From assembly GCA_963668595.1 (NCBI GenBank), contig OY764876.1, positions 1,922,001 through 1,986,000 of the forward strand: 64,000 bases of DNA. Reading direction: 5' to 3'. The position numbers and the translations under genes were made by a program. This document shows, one piece after another, positions 27,560-35,920 of this stretch (its first letter is position 1; each line of letters starts with the position of its first letter). This DNA comes from GWE2-42-39 sp963668595. Its GTDB lineage: Bacteria > Bacteroidota > Bacteroidia > Bacteroidales > Prolixibacteraceae. The notes below the pieces were generated by a model. The model did not search any database and was not told the origin of the DNA. It was given only the letters and a program-made list of their open reading frames with translations.

Positions 27560-28036
27560 TTAAAACCTAAAGTGTGCAAACGCACGGTTTGCTTCAGCCA
27601 TACGGTGAGTATCTTCTTTCTTCTTATAAGCACCACCTTCTTCGTTGTATGCTGATTGAATTTCACCTGCTAACTTCTCAGCCATTGATTTACCTGAGCG
27701 TTTGTTGGCAAAAAGAATAAGGTTTTTAATAGAGATTGCGATTTTGCGATCGGGGCGGATTTCCATAGGAACCTGGAAAGTGGCACCACCCACACGGCGG
27801 CTTTTTACTTCTACGTTTGGAGTAATATTTTCCAATGCTTTTTTCCAAACGTCAAGAGGACTCACTTCTGAGTCTTTCAGTCTTTTCTCAACGATATCCA
27901 AAGCATCGTAGAAGATACCGTAAGCGACAGATTTTTTTCCGTCTCTCATTAAGTCGTTAACAAATCTTGTAACAAGAACGTCGTTAAACTTTGGATCAGG
28001 TAAAATGATCCTCTTCTTTGGTTTTGCTTTTCTCAT
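27560..28036 (-). CDS. rpsG: 30S ribosomal protein S7
   Basis: 158 residues. S7 nucleates the 30S head and is the str-operon autoregulator in E. coli. MRKAKPKKRIILPDPKFNDVLVTRFVN starts the protein and SRRVGGATFQVPMEIRPDRK is the conserved loop; the end is HRMAEANRAFAHFRF. A 113-base gap separates it from rpsL, longer than most in this cluster; I see no convincing promoter or hairpin in that gap. Confidence 0.98.
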   Translation of the reverse strand: MRKAKPKKRIILPDPKFNDVLVTRFVNDLMRDGKKSVAYGIFYDALDIVEKRLKDSEVSPLDVWKKALENITPNVEVKSRRVGGATFQVPMEIRPDRKIAISIKNLILFANKRSGKSMAEKLAGEIQSAYNEEGGAYKKKEDTHRMAEANRAFAHFRF

Positions 28037-28149
28037 TATGTAACGCTTTAGTGTTCTTTAAATTAGCTGCAGTTCTGTAAGCTTCAAATCATCCGTCTAT
28101 TGACGAATTCATTTACTCAACCAAACCACTAAGCTGCTGAACGTGTTAA

Positions 28150-28524
28150 TTATTTTTTAGGTCTTTTTGTACCGTATTTAGAACGGCGTTGTGTGCGACC
28201 ATTCACACCTGCAGTATCCAATGCACCGCGAATCAAGTGGTAACGTACCCCTGGTAAGTCTTTAACCCTACCACCACGAACCAATACAATAGAGTGTTCC
28301 TGAAGATTGTGTCCTTCTCCCGGAATGTAAGCGTTTACTTCTTTACCGTTGGTTAATCTCACCCTTGCTACTTTACGCATGGCTGAGTTCGGCTTCTTAG
28401 GAGTAGTTGTGTAAACGCGCACACATACCCCCCTGCGCTGCGGGCACGAATCCAAAGCAGGAGATTTGCTCTTGTCAACCTTGCTTTGTCTGCCTTTTCT
28501 CACTAGCTGCTGAATTGTTGGCAT
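28150..28524 (-). CDS. rpsL: 30S ribosomal protein S12
   Basis: 124 residues, decoding-centre protein. MPTIQQLVRKGRQ, TPKKPNSAMRKVARVRL and GGRVKDLPGVRYHLIRG are visible. The two lysines that are commonly changed in streptomycin-resistant strains (in TPKKPNS and GRVKDLPG) are both wild type. It is the first gene of the 32-gene ribosomal cluster, preceded by tandem promoter motifs at 28559-28647. Confidence 0.98.
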   Translation of the reverse strand: MPTIQQLVRKGRQSKVDKSKSPALDSCPQRRGVCVRVYTTTPKKPNSAMRKVARVRLTNGKEVNAYIPGEGHNLQEHSIVLVRGGRVKDLPGVRYHLIRGALDTAGVNGRTQRRSKYGTKRPKK

Positions 28525-28565
28525 ATAGCTTCTTTTAATTTATAAATTATTTAAAAATCGGCCTG

Positions 28566-28596
28566 CAAAGGTATTGTTATTTTCCAGAAATACAAC
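28566..28596 (-). promoter_or_regulatory. Proximal promoter of the ribosomal cluster
   Basis: On the minus strand GTTG (28593-28596) is followed after 19 bases by TACCTTTG (28566-28573), a full match to the Bacteroidota TTTG-N19-TAnnTTTG layout except for the first -33 base. The transcript would start near 28559, leaving a leader of about 35 bases before rpsL. Confidence 0.7.
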
Positions 28597-28639
28597 ATCT
28601 TTCAAGCTCTTTTTTGCCCATTTCACCTGAAACGGCCTG

Positions 28640-28647
28640 CAAAAGTA
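28640..28647 (-). promoter_or_regulatory. Distal -7 element of the ribosomal cluster
   Basis: The minus strand reads TACTTTTG, a TAnnTTTG match, 74 bases upstream of the proximal one. It lies in a copy of the same 15-base motif (28633-28647 against 28559-28573, one difference). The -33 box is not clear. Confidence 0.5.
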
Positions 28648-28906
28648 ATATTTTTCAGAAATCAGAACCTCTTTTCCCTAAAAAAATAAACTATTTCTTA
28701 TTGATAATGAAAACTGTCATCGTTTTTTATCGAAGATAAGTGGATTTATGGCAACGATTATTCATGTTAAATCATTGTTGTTTTTTTCATTGAATCGGCA
28801 ATAGCCAAATATGAAAAAGCAATGTATATTTGTACACTATTTTTTGCAGAATTAGCACCTATATAAATTTTTTTCCACTTTCTGGTACCACGGATGCGAA
28901 AACCAC

Positions 28907-28914
28907 TACATTTG
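28907..28914 (+). promoter_or_regulatory. Candidate -7 element of the nuo operon
   Basis: TACATTTG followed by CACC, a typical Bacteroidota -7 context, 42 bases before the nuoA ATG. A second TAnnTTTG match (TATATTTG) lies at 28825-28832. Neither has a good TTTG box at 19-21 bases. Confidence 0.5.
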
Positions 28915-28956
28915 CACCGTTTTTTCTTACCGAACAATCTAGATATATATATTGGT

Positions 28957-29307
28957 ATGGAAAGTGAATTTCTAATCTTATTTTTTATCATCGCTGTTGT
29001 TCTTGTTGGCGGTGCTATTGTTTTTGCCACGCTTGTTGCACCCAAATCATTTAATCCGATAAAGTCGGAACCATACGAATGTGGTATTCCGACCGAAGGA
29101 CCTGCATGGATTCAGTTTAATGTTGGCTACTATTTATTTGCCATCATTTATCTGATTTTCGATGTAGAAACAGTATTTCTGTTTCCGTGGGGGGTTGTAA
29201 TGAAGTCGATCGGGATGAGAGCATTTATTGAAATCGTTATTTTCTTTCTCATTCTCGGGCTTGGTCTTTTATATGCATGGAAAAAAAGAGCATTGAAATG
29301 GGTATAA
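28957..29307 (+). CDS. nuoA: NADH-quinone oxidoreductase subunit A
   Basis: 116 residues starting MESEFLILF; an in-frame ATG at 28894 is rejected because the -7 element TACATTTG lies after it. Three transmembrane helices are present. The loop KSFNPIKSEPYECGIPTEGPAW with its conserved Glu-Cys-Gly is the quinone-site contact of NuoA/ND3, and FDVETVFLFPWG is the second signature. It is the first gene of the nuo operon; its 3' end overlaps nuoB by 10 bases. Confidence 0.95.
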   Translation: MESEFLILFFIIAVVLVGGAIVFATLVAPKSFNPIKSEPYECGIPTEGPAWIQFNVGYYLFAIIYLIFDVETVFLFPWGVVMKSIGMRAFIEIVIFFLILGLGLLYAWKKRALKWV

Positions 29308-29858
29308 AAATAAAATCGATGAAATATGAAGATTTCAACGACAACGAATCGTTGGAACTTCTGAAAAAGTCGGGAGGCAATGTATTTCTGACCAGTATTG
29401 ATAATTTACTAAACTGGGGACGATCGAATTCGGTTTGGCCACTCACATTTGCAACCAGTTGTTGTGGAATTGAAATGATGGCAACCGGAGCTCCTCGCCA
29501 CGATTTCGCCCGGTTTGGCATTGAAGTGTATCGGGCTTCACCACGGCAGGCTGACGTAATTGTTGTTGCCGGAACAATCGTTCACAAAATGGCTCCTGTA
29601 TTAAAACGATTGTATGACCAGATGCCTGAACCCAAATATGTAATTGCAATGGGAGCCTGTGCTATTTCGGGAGGTCCTTTTTATTACAACAGTTACTCTG
29701 TTGTTCGGGGAGTTGATCATATTATTCCGGTTGATGTTTATATTCCTGGCTGTCCGCCGCGTCCCGAAGCTCTTTTGTATGGAGTGATGCAACTTCAGCG
29801 TAAAATTAAAGGAGAATCGATATCGAGCGACGAAACATCATCAAATCAAATTCTTTAA
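29298..29858 (+). CDS. nuoB: NADH-quinone oxidoreductase subunit B
   Basis: 186 residues from the ATG at 29298. Upstream (29277) and downstream (29319) ATGs are also in frame; the chosen one gives a short overlap with nuoA. NuoB carries the terminal [4Fe-4S] cluster N2 beside the quinone site. The ligands are visible in ATSCCGIEMM, GACAISGG and PGCPPRPEALL. It is a peripheral-arm subunit bound to NuoCD and NuoI. Confidence 0.95.
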   Translation: MGIKIKSMKYEDFNDNESLELLKKSGGNVFLTSIDNLLNWGRSNSVWPLTFATSCCGIEMMATGAPRHDFARFGIEVYRASPRQADVIVVAGTIVHKMAPVLKRLYDQMPEPKYVIAMGACAISGGPFYYNSYSVVRGVDHIIPVDVYIPGCPPRPEALLYGVMQLQRKIKGESISSDETSSNQIL

Positions 29859-29867
29859 CCTGACCTT

Positions 29868-30326
29868 ATGCTTAACCGAGAAGATTTAATTGAGCAACTA
29901 AAAAAGATTATTCCGGAAATTGAAATTTCAGAAGGTAGCCAATACCCTGAAGTGATTGTGCCTCCACATAGCCTGTTCGAGTTGGCGAAACAAATGAAAG
30001 AACAAGACAATTTAAGCTTCGACTATCTGATCAACCATACAGCCGTTGATTTTCTGACACACATGAGTCTGGTTTATCATTTTGAATCGACCCAATATCG
30101 ACATCTGGTGGTAATTAAAATAAAACTTACAGACAGGGAACAACTCGTTGCAGACAGTTTGTCGGAACTATACCCTACTGCTGAATTTTTTGAACGAGAA
30201 GTTTTCGATCTATTTGGTGTTCGTTACAACAACCACCCAAACCTGAAGCGCTTTTTTCTGGAAGATGATTACGGATACCCGCTCAGAAAAGATTTCCGTG
30301 ATGAAATCAATATAATTGAACGATAA
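29868..30326 (+). CDS. nuoC: NADH-quinone oxidoreductase subunit C
   Basis: 152 residues, the 30-kDa subunit of the peripheral arm. The signature FFEREVFDLFGVRYNNHPNLKRFFLEDDY is near the C-terminus, ending PLRKDFRD. It is a separate gene here, not fused to nuoD as in E. coli and some relatives. It lies 9 bases after nuoB and 10 before the nuoD ATG. Confidence 0.95.
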   Translation: MLNREDLIEQLKKIIPEIEISEGSQYPEVIVPPHSLFELAKQMKEQDNLSFDYLINHTAVDFLTHMSLVYHFESTQYRHLVVIKIKLTDREQLVADSLSELYPTAEFFEREVFDLFGVRYNNHPNLKRFFLEDDYGYPLRKDFRDEINIIER

Positions 30327-30336
30327 AACTCGACCT

Positions 30337-31464
30337 ATGAGTGAAGAAATAATAAAAGACGTTATTCTGGGAGAAAACGAAGAATATATCGTCAACATGG
30401 GGCCACAACACCCTTCTACTCACGGGGTTTTACGCCTGGAGGTATGTTTAAAAGGAGAAACTGTAAAATATCTTACTCCTCATATTGGCTATATCCACCG
30501 CGGCATTGAAAAGATGTGCGAGGCCAATACCTACCAGCAAATTATTCATCTGACCGACCGAATGGATTACCTGTCAGCACACATGAATAACGAAGCAGTA
30601 TGTATGCTGGTAGAAGAGGCATTACAGGTAGAAGTTCCTGAACGTGTGAAATACATCCGAACTATTCTTGATGAATTAAACCGACTGGCTTCGCATCAAC
30701 TATGGTGGGCTGCTTTTGGTATGGACCTTGGCGCATTAACCACCTTCTTTTATGGCTTACGCGACAGGGAAAAGATTCTCGATATTTTTGAAGAATCATT
30801 TGGATCGAGGTTATTGCATAGTTTCAATACTCCCGGAGGATTAATGCACGATGTTCATCCCGACTTTCAGAAAAAGACCAAAGAATTTATCAGCTATTTC
30901 AGAAAAAAATTACCCGAATATGATCAGTTATTATCCGGAAATGTGATTTTTCGTGAGCGAGCTATCGGAGTCGGCCAGATGAGTCGTGAAACAGCCATTG
31001 CATATGGAGTTACCGGACCATCCGGACGAGGTTCAAACTTCTCGTGCGACATACGGAAAATTGCGCCTTACGGTGCTTACGACAAAGTTCAGTTTAATGA
31101 GGTACTGATGACTGAAGGTGACACTTATGCCCGTTACCTTGTACGCATGAAAGAGATGTGGGAATCACTCAGCATTATTGAGCAACTGGTTGACAACATT
31201 CCCGCCGGAGATTATACGGCAAAAATGAAACCGATCATCAAGCTGCCTGTTGGAGAATATTATAAACGGGTTGAAACTGCACGCGGAGAATTAGGGGTGT
31301 ATGTGGTTAGCGATGGAAACAAAACACCTTACCGTGTCCGATTCAGGACTCCGAATTTCAGTAATCTTTTTGTTTTGAATACTCTTGCTTCGGGCAGTAA
31401 AATTGCCGATCTGATTGCGATCAGTGGTTCGCTCGACCTGGTTATTCCGGATATTGACCGATAA
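30337..31464 (+). CDS. nuoD: NADH-quinone oxidoreductase subunit D
   Basis: 375 residues from the ATG at 30337 (a TTG at 30316 within nuoC is less likely). NuoD is the 49-kDa subunit, related to NiFe-hydrogenase large subunits, and lines the quinone pocket. GPQHPSTHGVLRLEV with its quinone-contacting His, and the HIGYIHRGIEKMCE block, are conserved, as is the C-terminal DLVIPDIDR. It abuts nuoH directly. Confidence 0.96.
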   Translation: MSEEIIKDVILGENEEYIVNMGPQHPSTHGVLRLEVCLKGETVKYLTPHIGYIHRGIEKMCEANTYQQIIHLTDRMDYLSAHMNNEAVCMLVEEALQVEVPERVKYIRTILDELNRLASHQLWWAAFGMDLGALTTFFYGLRDREKILDIFEESFGSRLLHSFNTPGGLMHDVHPDFQKKTKEFISYFRKKLPEYDQLLSGNVIFRERAIGVGQMSRETAIAYGVTGPSGRGSNFSCDIRKIAPYGAYDKVQFNEVLMTEGDTYARYLVRMKEMWESLSIIEQLVDNIPAGDYTAKMKPIIKLPVGEYYKRVETARGELGVYVVSDGNKTPYRVRFRTPNFSNLFVLNTLASGSKIADLIAISGSLDLVIPDIDR

Positions 31465-32565
31465 ATGAATACGACTATGTCATCAAAACTATATGATTTT
31501 TCGACACTCACAGGTTCAATACACCAGAGCTTGTCGAATATGATGTCGCCCGGACTGGTCACTCTGACCGAGATGGTACTGGTTGGGCTTGCATTCTTAC
31601 TTTATTTTGCACTGGTTGGACTTTATTTAGTTTATCTGGAGCGAAAAGTCTGTGCATTCATTCAAAACCGGGTTGGGCCAAACCGAGTAGGAAAATGGGG
31701 ACTTCTGCAAACCTTTGCCGACTTCATTAAGTTGATCATGAAAGAGATCATCCCAATTCGTAAAGCAGACTCATTTTTATTCAATCTGGCTCCTTTCATC
31801 GTCATTATTTCAACAATTCTGGCAATGGCTGCACTTCCGCTAGCAAAGGGTTTACAGGCAGTTGATTTTAATATCGGTGTATTTTACATCATGGCGGTTT
31901 CATCGCTTGGCGTAATTGGTATTTTATTGGCTGGATGGTCGAGTAATAATAAATATTCGCTAATCGGAGCAATGAGAAGTGGAGCGCAGATTGTCAGTTA
32001 TGAACTTTCTGTCGGCCTATCGTTGCTGGCAATTGTCGTTTTATCGGGAACAATGCAGCTATCGGGCATTATTGAAAGTCAAGCTGATGGGTGGTGGATA
32101 TTTAAAGGTCATATCCCTGCCATTATTTCCTTCATTATTTTCCTGATTGCCAGCACAGCAGAAATAAATCGTGGGCCTTTCGACCTGGCAGAAGCAGAAT
32201 CGGAACTTACAGCAGGTTTTCACACCGAATATTCGGGAATTAAATTTGCTTTTTTCTATCTGGCTGAATACATGAACATGTTTATCGTTTCGGCCATTGC
32301 CGCCACCTTATTTTTAGGCGGATGGATGCCTTTGCATATCGGCAACTGGGAAGGATTCAATCAGATTATGGACTATATTCCGCCAATTGTTTGGTTCTTT
32401 TCAAAAACGCTATTCATCATTTTAATCATCATGTGGTTTAAATGGACTTTTCCCCGTTTGCGAATCGACCAGTTACTTACTCTGGAATGGAAATATTTAC
32501 TGCCGATCAGCCTGGTGAATATACTGGTCATTGCATTCATCGCGATGATGAGCTGGCACTTTTAA
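31465..32565 (+). CDS. nuoH: NADH-quinone oxidoreductase subunit H
   Basis: 366 residues with about eight membrane helices, the subunit joining the peripheral and membrane arms and forming part of the quinone chamber. YLERKVCAFIQNRVGPNRVGKWG and RGPFDLAEAESEL with its acidic residues are the two hallmark segments. The ATG immediately follows the nuoD stop codon. Confidence 0.96.
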   Translation: MNTTMSSKLYDFSTLTGSIHQSLSNMMSPGLVTLTEMVLVGLAFLLYFALVGLYLVYLERKVCAFIQNRVGPNRVGKWGLLQTFADFIKLIMKEIIPIRKADSFLFNLAPFIVIISTILAMAALPLAKGLQAVDFNIGVFYIMAVSSLGVIGILLAGWSSNNKYSLIGAMRSGAQIVSYELSVGLSLLAIVVLSGTMQLSGIIESQADGWWIFKGHIPAIISFIIFLIASTAEINRGPFDLAEAESELTAGFHTEYSGIKFAFFYLAEYMNMFIVSAIAATLFLGGWMPLHIGNWEGFNQIMDYIPPIVWFFSKTLFIILIIMWFKWTFPRLRIDQLLTLEWKYLLPISLVNILVIAFIAMMSWHF

Positions 32566-32576
32566 ACGAAACAGCT

Positions 32577-33059
32577 ATGAATAGTATAAAAGAATATTTT
32601 GTTGGTCTTTTTTCGGGAATTTCATCCCTTTGGGCCGGAATGCGTATAACCGGGAAATATTTTTTCAGTCCGGGAGAAATTGTCACTCAGCAATATCCTG
32701 AAAACCGTGATAAGCTTCAAATGCCGGAGCGGTTTAAAGGAGAAGTAATGATGCCACACGACCAAAACAATCAGCATGCCTGCACGGGTTGTGGCATTTG
32801 CGAAATGAACTGTCCGAACGGCTCAATTGAGATTATTACCAACCGCATTCCAAATGCTGAAGGCAAAATGGAGCGAGTAATTGACAAACATATCTATCAT
32901 TTATCGATGTGCACATTTTGTGGGCTGTGTGTAAAAACCTGCCCATCGGATGCACTGGCATTCGGCCAGAAGTTTGAACATGCAGTTTTCGACCGTCAAA
33001 TACTCACAAAAGTATTGAACCAACCAGGATCGTCACTCAGAAAGGAGGCAAAACAATGA
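32577..33059 (+). CDS. nuoI: NADH-quinone oxidoreductase subunit I (2x[4Fe-4S])
   Basis: 160 residues starting MNSIKEYF, 11 bases after nuoH; a longer frame from 32442 lies inside nuoH and is rejected. Two ferredoxin-type motifs, CTGCGICEMNCP and CTFCGLCVKTCP, bind clusters N6a and N6b. In an enzyme without NuoEFG this subunit is the likely entry point for electrons. Its TGA overlaps nuoJ by 4 bases. Confidence 0.96.
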   Translation: MNSIKEYFVGLFSGISSLWAGMRITGKYFFSPGEIVTQQYPENRDKLQMPERFKGEVMMPHDQNNQHACTGCGICEMNCPNGSIEIITNRIPNAEGKMERVIDKHIYHLSMCTFCGLCVKTCPSDALAFGQKFEHAVFDRQILTKVLNQPGSSLRKEAKQ

Positions 33060-33574
33060 ATGTAATCATGTTCTATCTGTTCGCTGCAATCATTCTCATT
33101 TTTTCAGTATTAACTATAACCAGCCGTAAAATTCTTCGTGCAGCAGTGTATCTGTTGGGAGTACTACTCTCAACTGCGGGTTTGTATTTCATGCTGAATT
33201 ATCAATTTCTGGCGGCAGTACAACTAACCCTGTATGCAGGAGGAATTGTTGTGCTGATTATTTTCAGTATTCTGCTTACCAGTCATATTTCGCACCGGTT
33301 TAGTCGTCCAAATTTACTTAAGCTGATTATGGGAGCAAGCGTTGCGCTAATTGGATCTGCCTTGGTAATTACCACTCTGCTCAACCACTCTTTTCAGCCA
33401 GGAACTCAAACAGAGTTACCCGTTGATATGACGGCAATAGGGAATCAATTACTCAGTACGGAGAAAAACGGTTATGTACTCCCATTTGAGCTAATCAGTA
33501 TTTTGCTTTTAGCATCGATGGTGGCAGCAATTATCATTGCAAAAAAAGAACAAAATAAAAATACGGAGTTATGA
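33056..33574 (+). CDS. nuoJ: NADH-quinone oxidoreductase subunit J
   Basis: 172 residues with five hydrophobic helices. The conserved LYAGGIVVLIIFSILLT segment carries the glycine-rich pi-bulge region of ND6/NuoJ, involved in coupling. ATGA overlaps on both sides (with nuoI and nuoK) indicate coupled translation. Confidence 0.94.
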   Translation: MNVIMFYLFAAIILIFSVLTITSRKILRAAVYLLGVLLSTAGLYFMLNYQFLAAVQLTLYAGGIVVLIIFSILLTSHISHRFSRPNLLKLIMGASVALIGSALVITTLLNHSFQPGTQTELPVDMTAIGNQLLSTEKNGYVLPFELISILLLASMVAAIIIAKKEQNKNTEL

Positions 33575-33888
33575 TACAAGGAATTCCAATTGAGCATTTT
33601 CTGATCGTGAGCTCGCTCATGTTTTTCATCGGTATCTGCGGCTTTATTATCCGCCGCAACCTAATTACCATGCTAATGGCTACCGAATTGATTCTTAACG
33701 CCGTAAATATAAACTTTGTTGTATTCAACCGTTACCTGTATCCAGACCAACTTCAGGGACATTTCTTTTCGCTTTTTATTGTGGGAATTGCTGCAGCCGA
33801 AGCATCGGTTGCAATTGCTCTGATCATCAATATTTACAGAAAACTGAAAAACATTGATGTTGAAAATATAAACGAATTGAAATTCTGA
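33571..33888 (+). CDS. nuoK: NADH-quinone oxidoreductase subunit K
   Basis: 105 residues with three helices. The membrane glutamates used in proton transfer are visible in LMATELILNAVNINFV and in IAAAEASVAIAL. It overlaps nuoJ by 4 bases and is followed by a 61-base gap before nuoL. Confidence 0.95.
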   Translation: MIQGIPIEHFLIVSSLMFFIGICGFIIRRNLITMLMATELILNAVNINFVVFNRYLYPDQLQGHFFSLFIVGIAAAEASVAIALIINIYRKLKNIDVENINELKF

Positions 33889-33949
33889 AAAAAGGGAATA
33901 GTTCTTATTTGACGGCAAAATAGTAAGCATAAAAAAAGAAGAAAATACA

Positions 33950-35869
33950 ATGACCGGATTTAGTTATACGATATTGATTCCTTTGATTCCGCTAACAATG
34001 TTTTTAGTTACCGGATTATTGGGAATGAAATGGAAACCCATCATTTCGGGTTTGCTGGGTACTATCGGGATGGGAATCTCATTTATTCTGTCGCTGATTA
34101 CAGCAGGCAAATATTTCTTTGGAAACGGGCACGGAACAGAAGCTTTCCAAACTCACATTCCGTTTGAAGTAACCTGGCTTCGACTTACCGAAAGCCTGCA
34201 TATCAATATGGGCGTATTGCTCGACCCCATTTCGGTAATGATGCTGGTAGTAATCACTACTATTTCATTCATGGTACATCTGTATAGTTTGGGATATATG
34301 CACGGAGAAAAAGGATTTCAGCGTTTTTATGCTTTTCTCTCGCTATTTACGTTCTCGATGCTTGGTCTGGTTATTTCAACCAATATTTTTCAGATGTACA
34401 TCTTCTGGGAATTGGTAGGCGTAAGTTCGTTCCTGCTAATCGGATTCTATTACCAGAAACCTTCTGCGGTTGCCGCATCGAAAAAGGCTTTCATTGTGAC
34501 ACGCTTTGCCGATTTAGGCTTTCTGATAGGGATATTAATTATCTCATTTTTTACCGGAACATTCGATTTCGGTAAGCTGACCGAACCCGGAACAAGTATA
34601 TTTGCCAGTGCAACATCGGCAAGTTTTTTGGGTATTTCAGTCCTGACCTGGGCCATGACCCTGATTTTCATTGGCGGAGCCGGTAAATCGGCCATGTTTC
34701 CGCTTCATATTTGGCTGCCCGATGCCATGGAAGGTCCAACTCCTGTTTCAGCATTAATACATGCTGCGACCATGGTTGTTGCCGGGGTGTATCTTGTTGC
34801 CCGCATGTTTGTGGTATTTCATTTTCAAGCGCCCAATGCACAGGAAATTGTTGCCTATGTAGGCGGATTTACTTCGTTGTTTGCAGCCATCATCGCAATT
34901 ACACAATACGACATTAAACGAGTACTTGCATTCTCTACCCTGTCTCAATTGGGATACATGATGCTGGCACTTGGTGTTTCTGGCTATGGTGCAGAAGAAG
35001 GATTGGGATACATGGCCTCAATGTTTCACCTTTTCACTCATGCCATGTTTAAAGCATTGCTTTTCCTTGGAGCCGGATCAATTATTCATGCCGTGCATTC
35101 GAATTACATGTACGACATGGGCGGTTTGCGGAAATATTTGCCTATTACGCATATCACCTTTCTGATTGCCTGTTTAACTATTGCCGGAATCCCTCCCTTT
35201 TCAGGTTTTTTTAGTAAAGATGAAATTTTGGTCGCCGCGCTGAATCACAACAAACTATTGTTTGCGGTAGAATTCATTGTTGCCGGAATGACCTCATTTT
35301 ATATGTTCCGTCTCTATTTTAATGTTTTCTGGGGAAAAGATCAACATTATCATCACACCCCGCACGAATCGCCTAAAACGATGACTATTCCTCTGCTATT
35401 TCTGGCTTTTGCCTCTGTTTTTGCTGGTTTTATTCCATTTCATCATCTGGTAACTTCGGATAAAACAGGATTCAATACAGAAATGCACCTGGCAGTTGCC
35501 ATTCCTTCGGTTCTGATTGGTTTGGCTGGCATTGCATTAGCATGGATTCTTTATAAAAAGGAAAGCGATATACCGGAAAAACTCTCGAAAAAATTTGGTG
35601 TTCTATACACATCAGCTTACAACAAATTCTATTTCGATGAGATTTATTTCTTTGTAACCAAACGTATCATATTCAACTACATTTCGCGACCTATTGCATG
35701 GTTCGATCGTCACGTTATTGACGCATTTATGGTTGGAATTGGTACAACTACGGAGAAATTTTCTTATCGCATAAAAGGACTGCAATCGGGACAAGTACAG
35801 CATTATGCATTCATGTTTGTAGCAGGAGCACTGGCACTGGCCTTAGCCATGTTGTACTTACTAATGTAA
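33950..35869 (+). CDS. nuoL: NADH-quinone oxidoreductase subunit L
   Basis: 639 residues, the distal antiporter-like proton-pumping subunit with about 16 helices and the long lateral helix at the C-terminus. WELVGVSSFLLIGF holds the conserved Glu, GGAGKSAMFPLHIWLPDAMEGPTPVSALIHAATM the pumping Lys and His residues. The length is close to the family norm. It is encoded between nuoK and nuoM. Confidence 0.96.
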   Translation: MTGFSYTILIPLIPLTMFLVTGLLGMKWKPIISGLLGTIGMGISFILSLITAGKYFFGNGHGTEAFQTHIPFEVTWLRLTESLHINMGVLLDPISVMMLVVITTISFMVHLYSLGYMHGEKGFQRFYAFLSLFTFSMLGLVISTNIFQMYIFWELVGVSSFLLIGFYYQKPSAVAASKKAFIVTRFADLGFLIGILIISFFTGTFDFGKLTEPGTSIFASATSASFLGISVLTWAMTLIFIGGAGKSAMFPLHIWLPDAMEGPTPVSALIHAATMVVAGVYLVARMFVVFHFQAPNAQEIVAYVGGFTSLFAAIIAITQYDIKRVLAFSTLSQLGYMMLALGVSGYGAEEGLGYMASMFHLFTHAMFKALLFLGAGSIIHAVHSNYMYDMGGLRKYLPITHITFLIACLTIAGIPPFSGFFSKDEILVAALNHNKLLFAVEFIVAGMTSFYMFRLYFNVFWGKDQHYHHTPHESPKTMTIPLLFLAFASVFAGFIPFHHLVTSDKTGFNTEMHLAVAIPSVLIGLAGIALAWILYKKESDIPEKLSKKFGVLYTSAYNKFYFDEIYFFVTKRIIFNYISRPIAWFDRHVIDAFMVGIGTTTEKFSYRIKGLQSGQVQHYAFMFVAGALALALAMLYLLM

Positions 35870-35920
35870 AAACAGACAACGAATGAATATTTCACATACG
35901 AAATTGAAAATTTATACATT

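Larger units (their letters stand above)
28525..28956. other. Divergent regulatory gap between rpsL and nuoA
   Basis: This 432-base non-coding stretch separates the minus-strand ribosomal cluster from the plus-strand nuo operon. It holds two minus-strand TAnnTTTG elements near 28566 and 28640 and two plus-strand ones at 28825-28832 and 28907-28914. The middle part (28680-28880) is AT-rich with several T runs. No RNA gene or ORF is supported; the minus-strand ORF at 28767-29045 is a shadow of nuoA. Confidence 0.7.

Noticed and set aside
28037..28149. 113-base rpsL-rpsG gap considered as an S7-binding autoregulatory site
   Set aside because: The location is right by analogy with E. coli, but no 16S-like stem could be recognised by eye.
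28767..29045. Minus-strand ORF of 92 codons upstream of and inside nuoA
   Set aside because: It overlaps the nuoA coding region and the operon's promoter area, and its sequence has no protein-like conservation signs.
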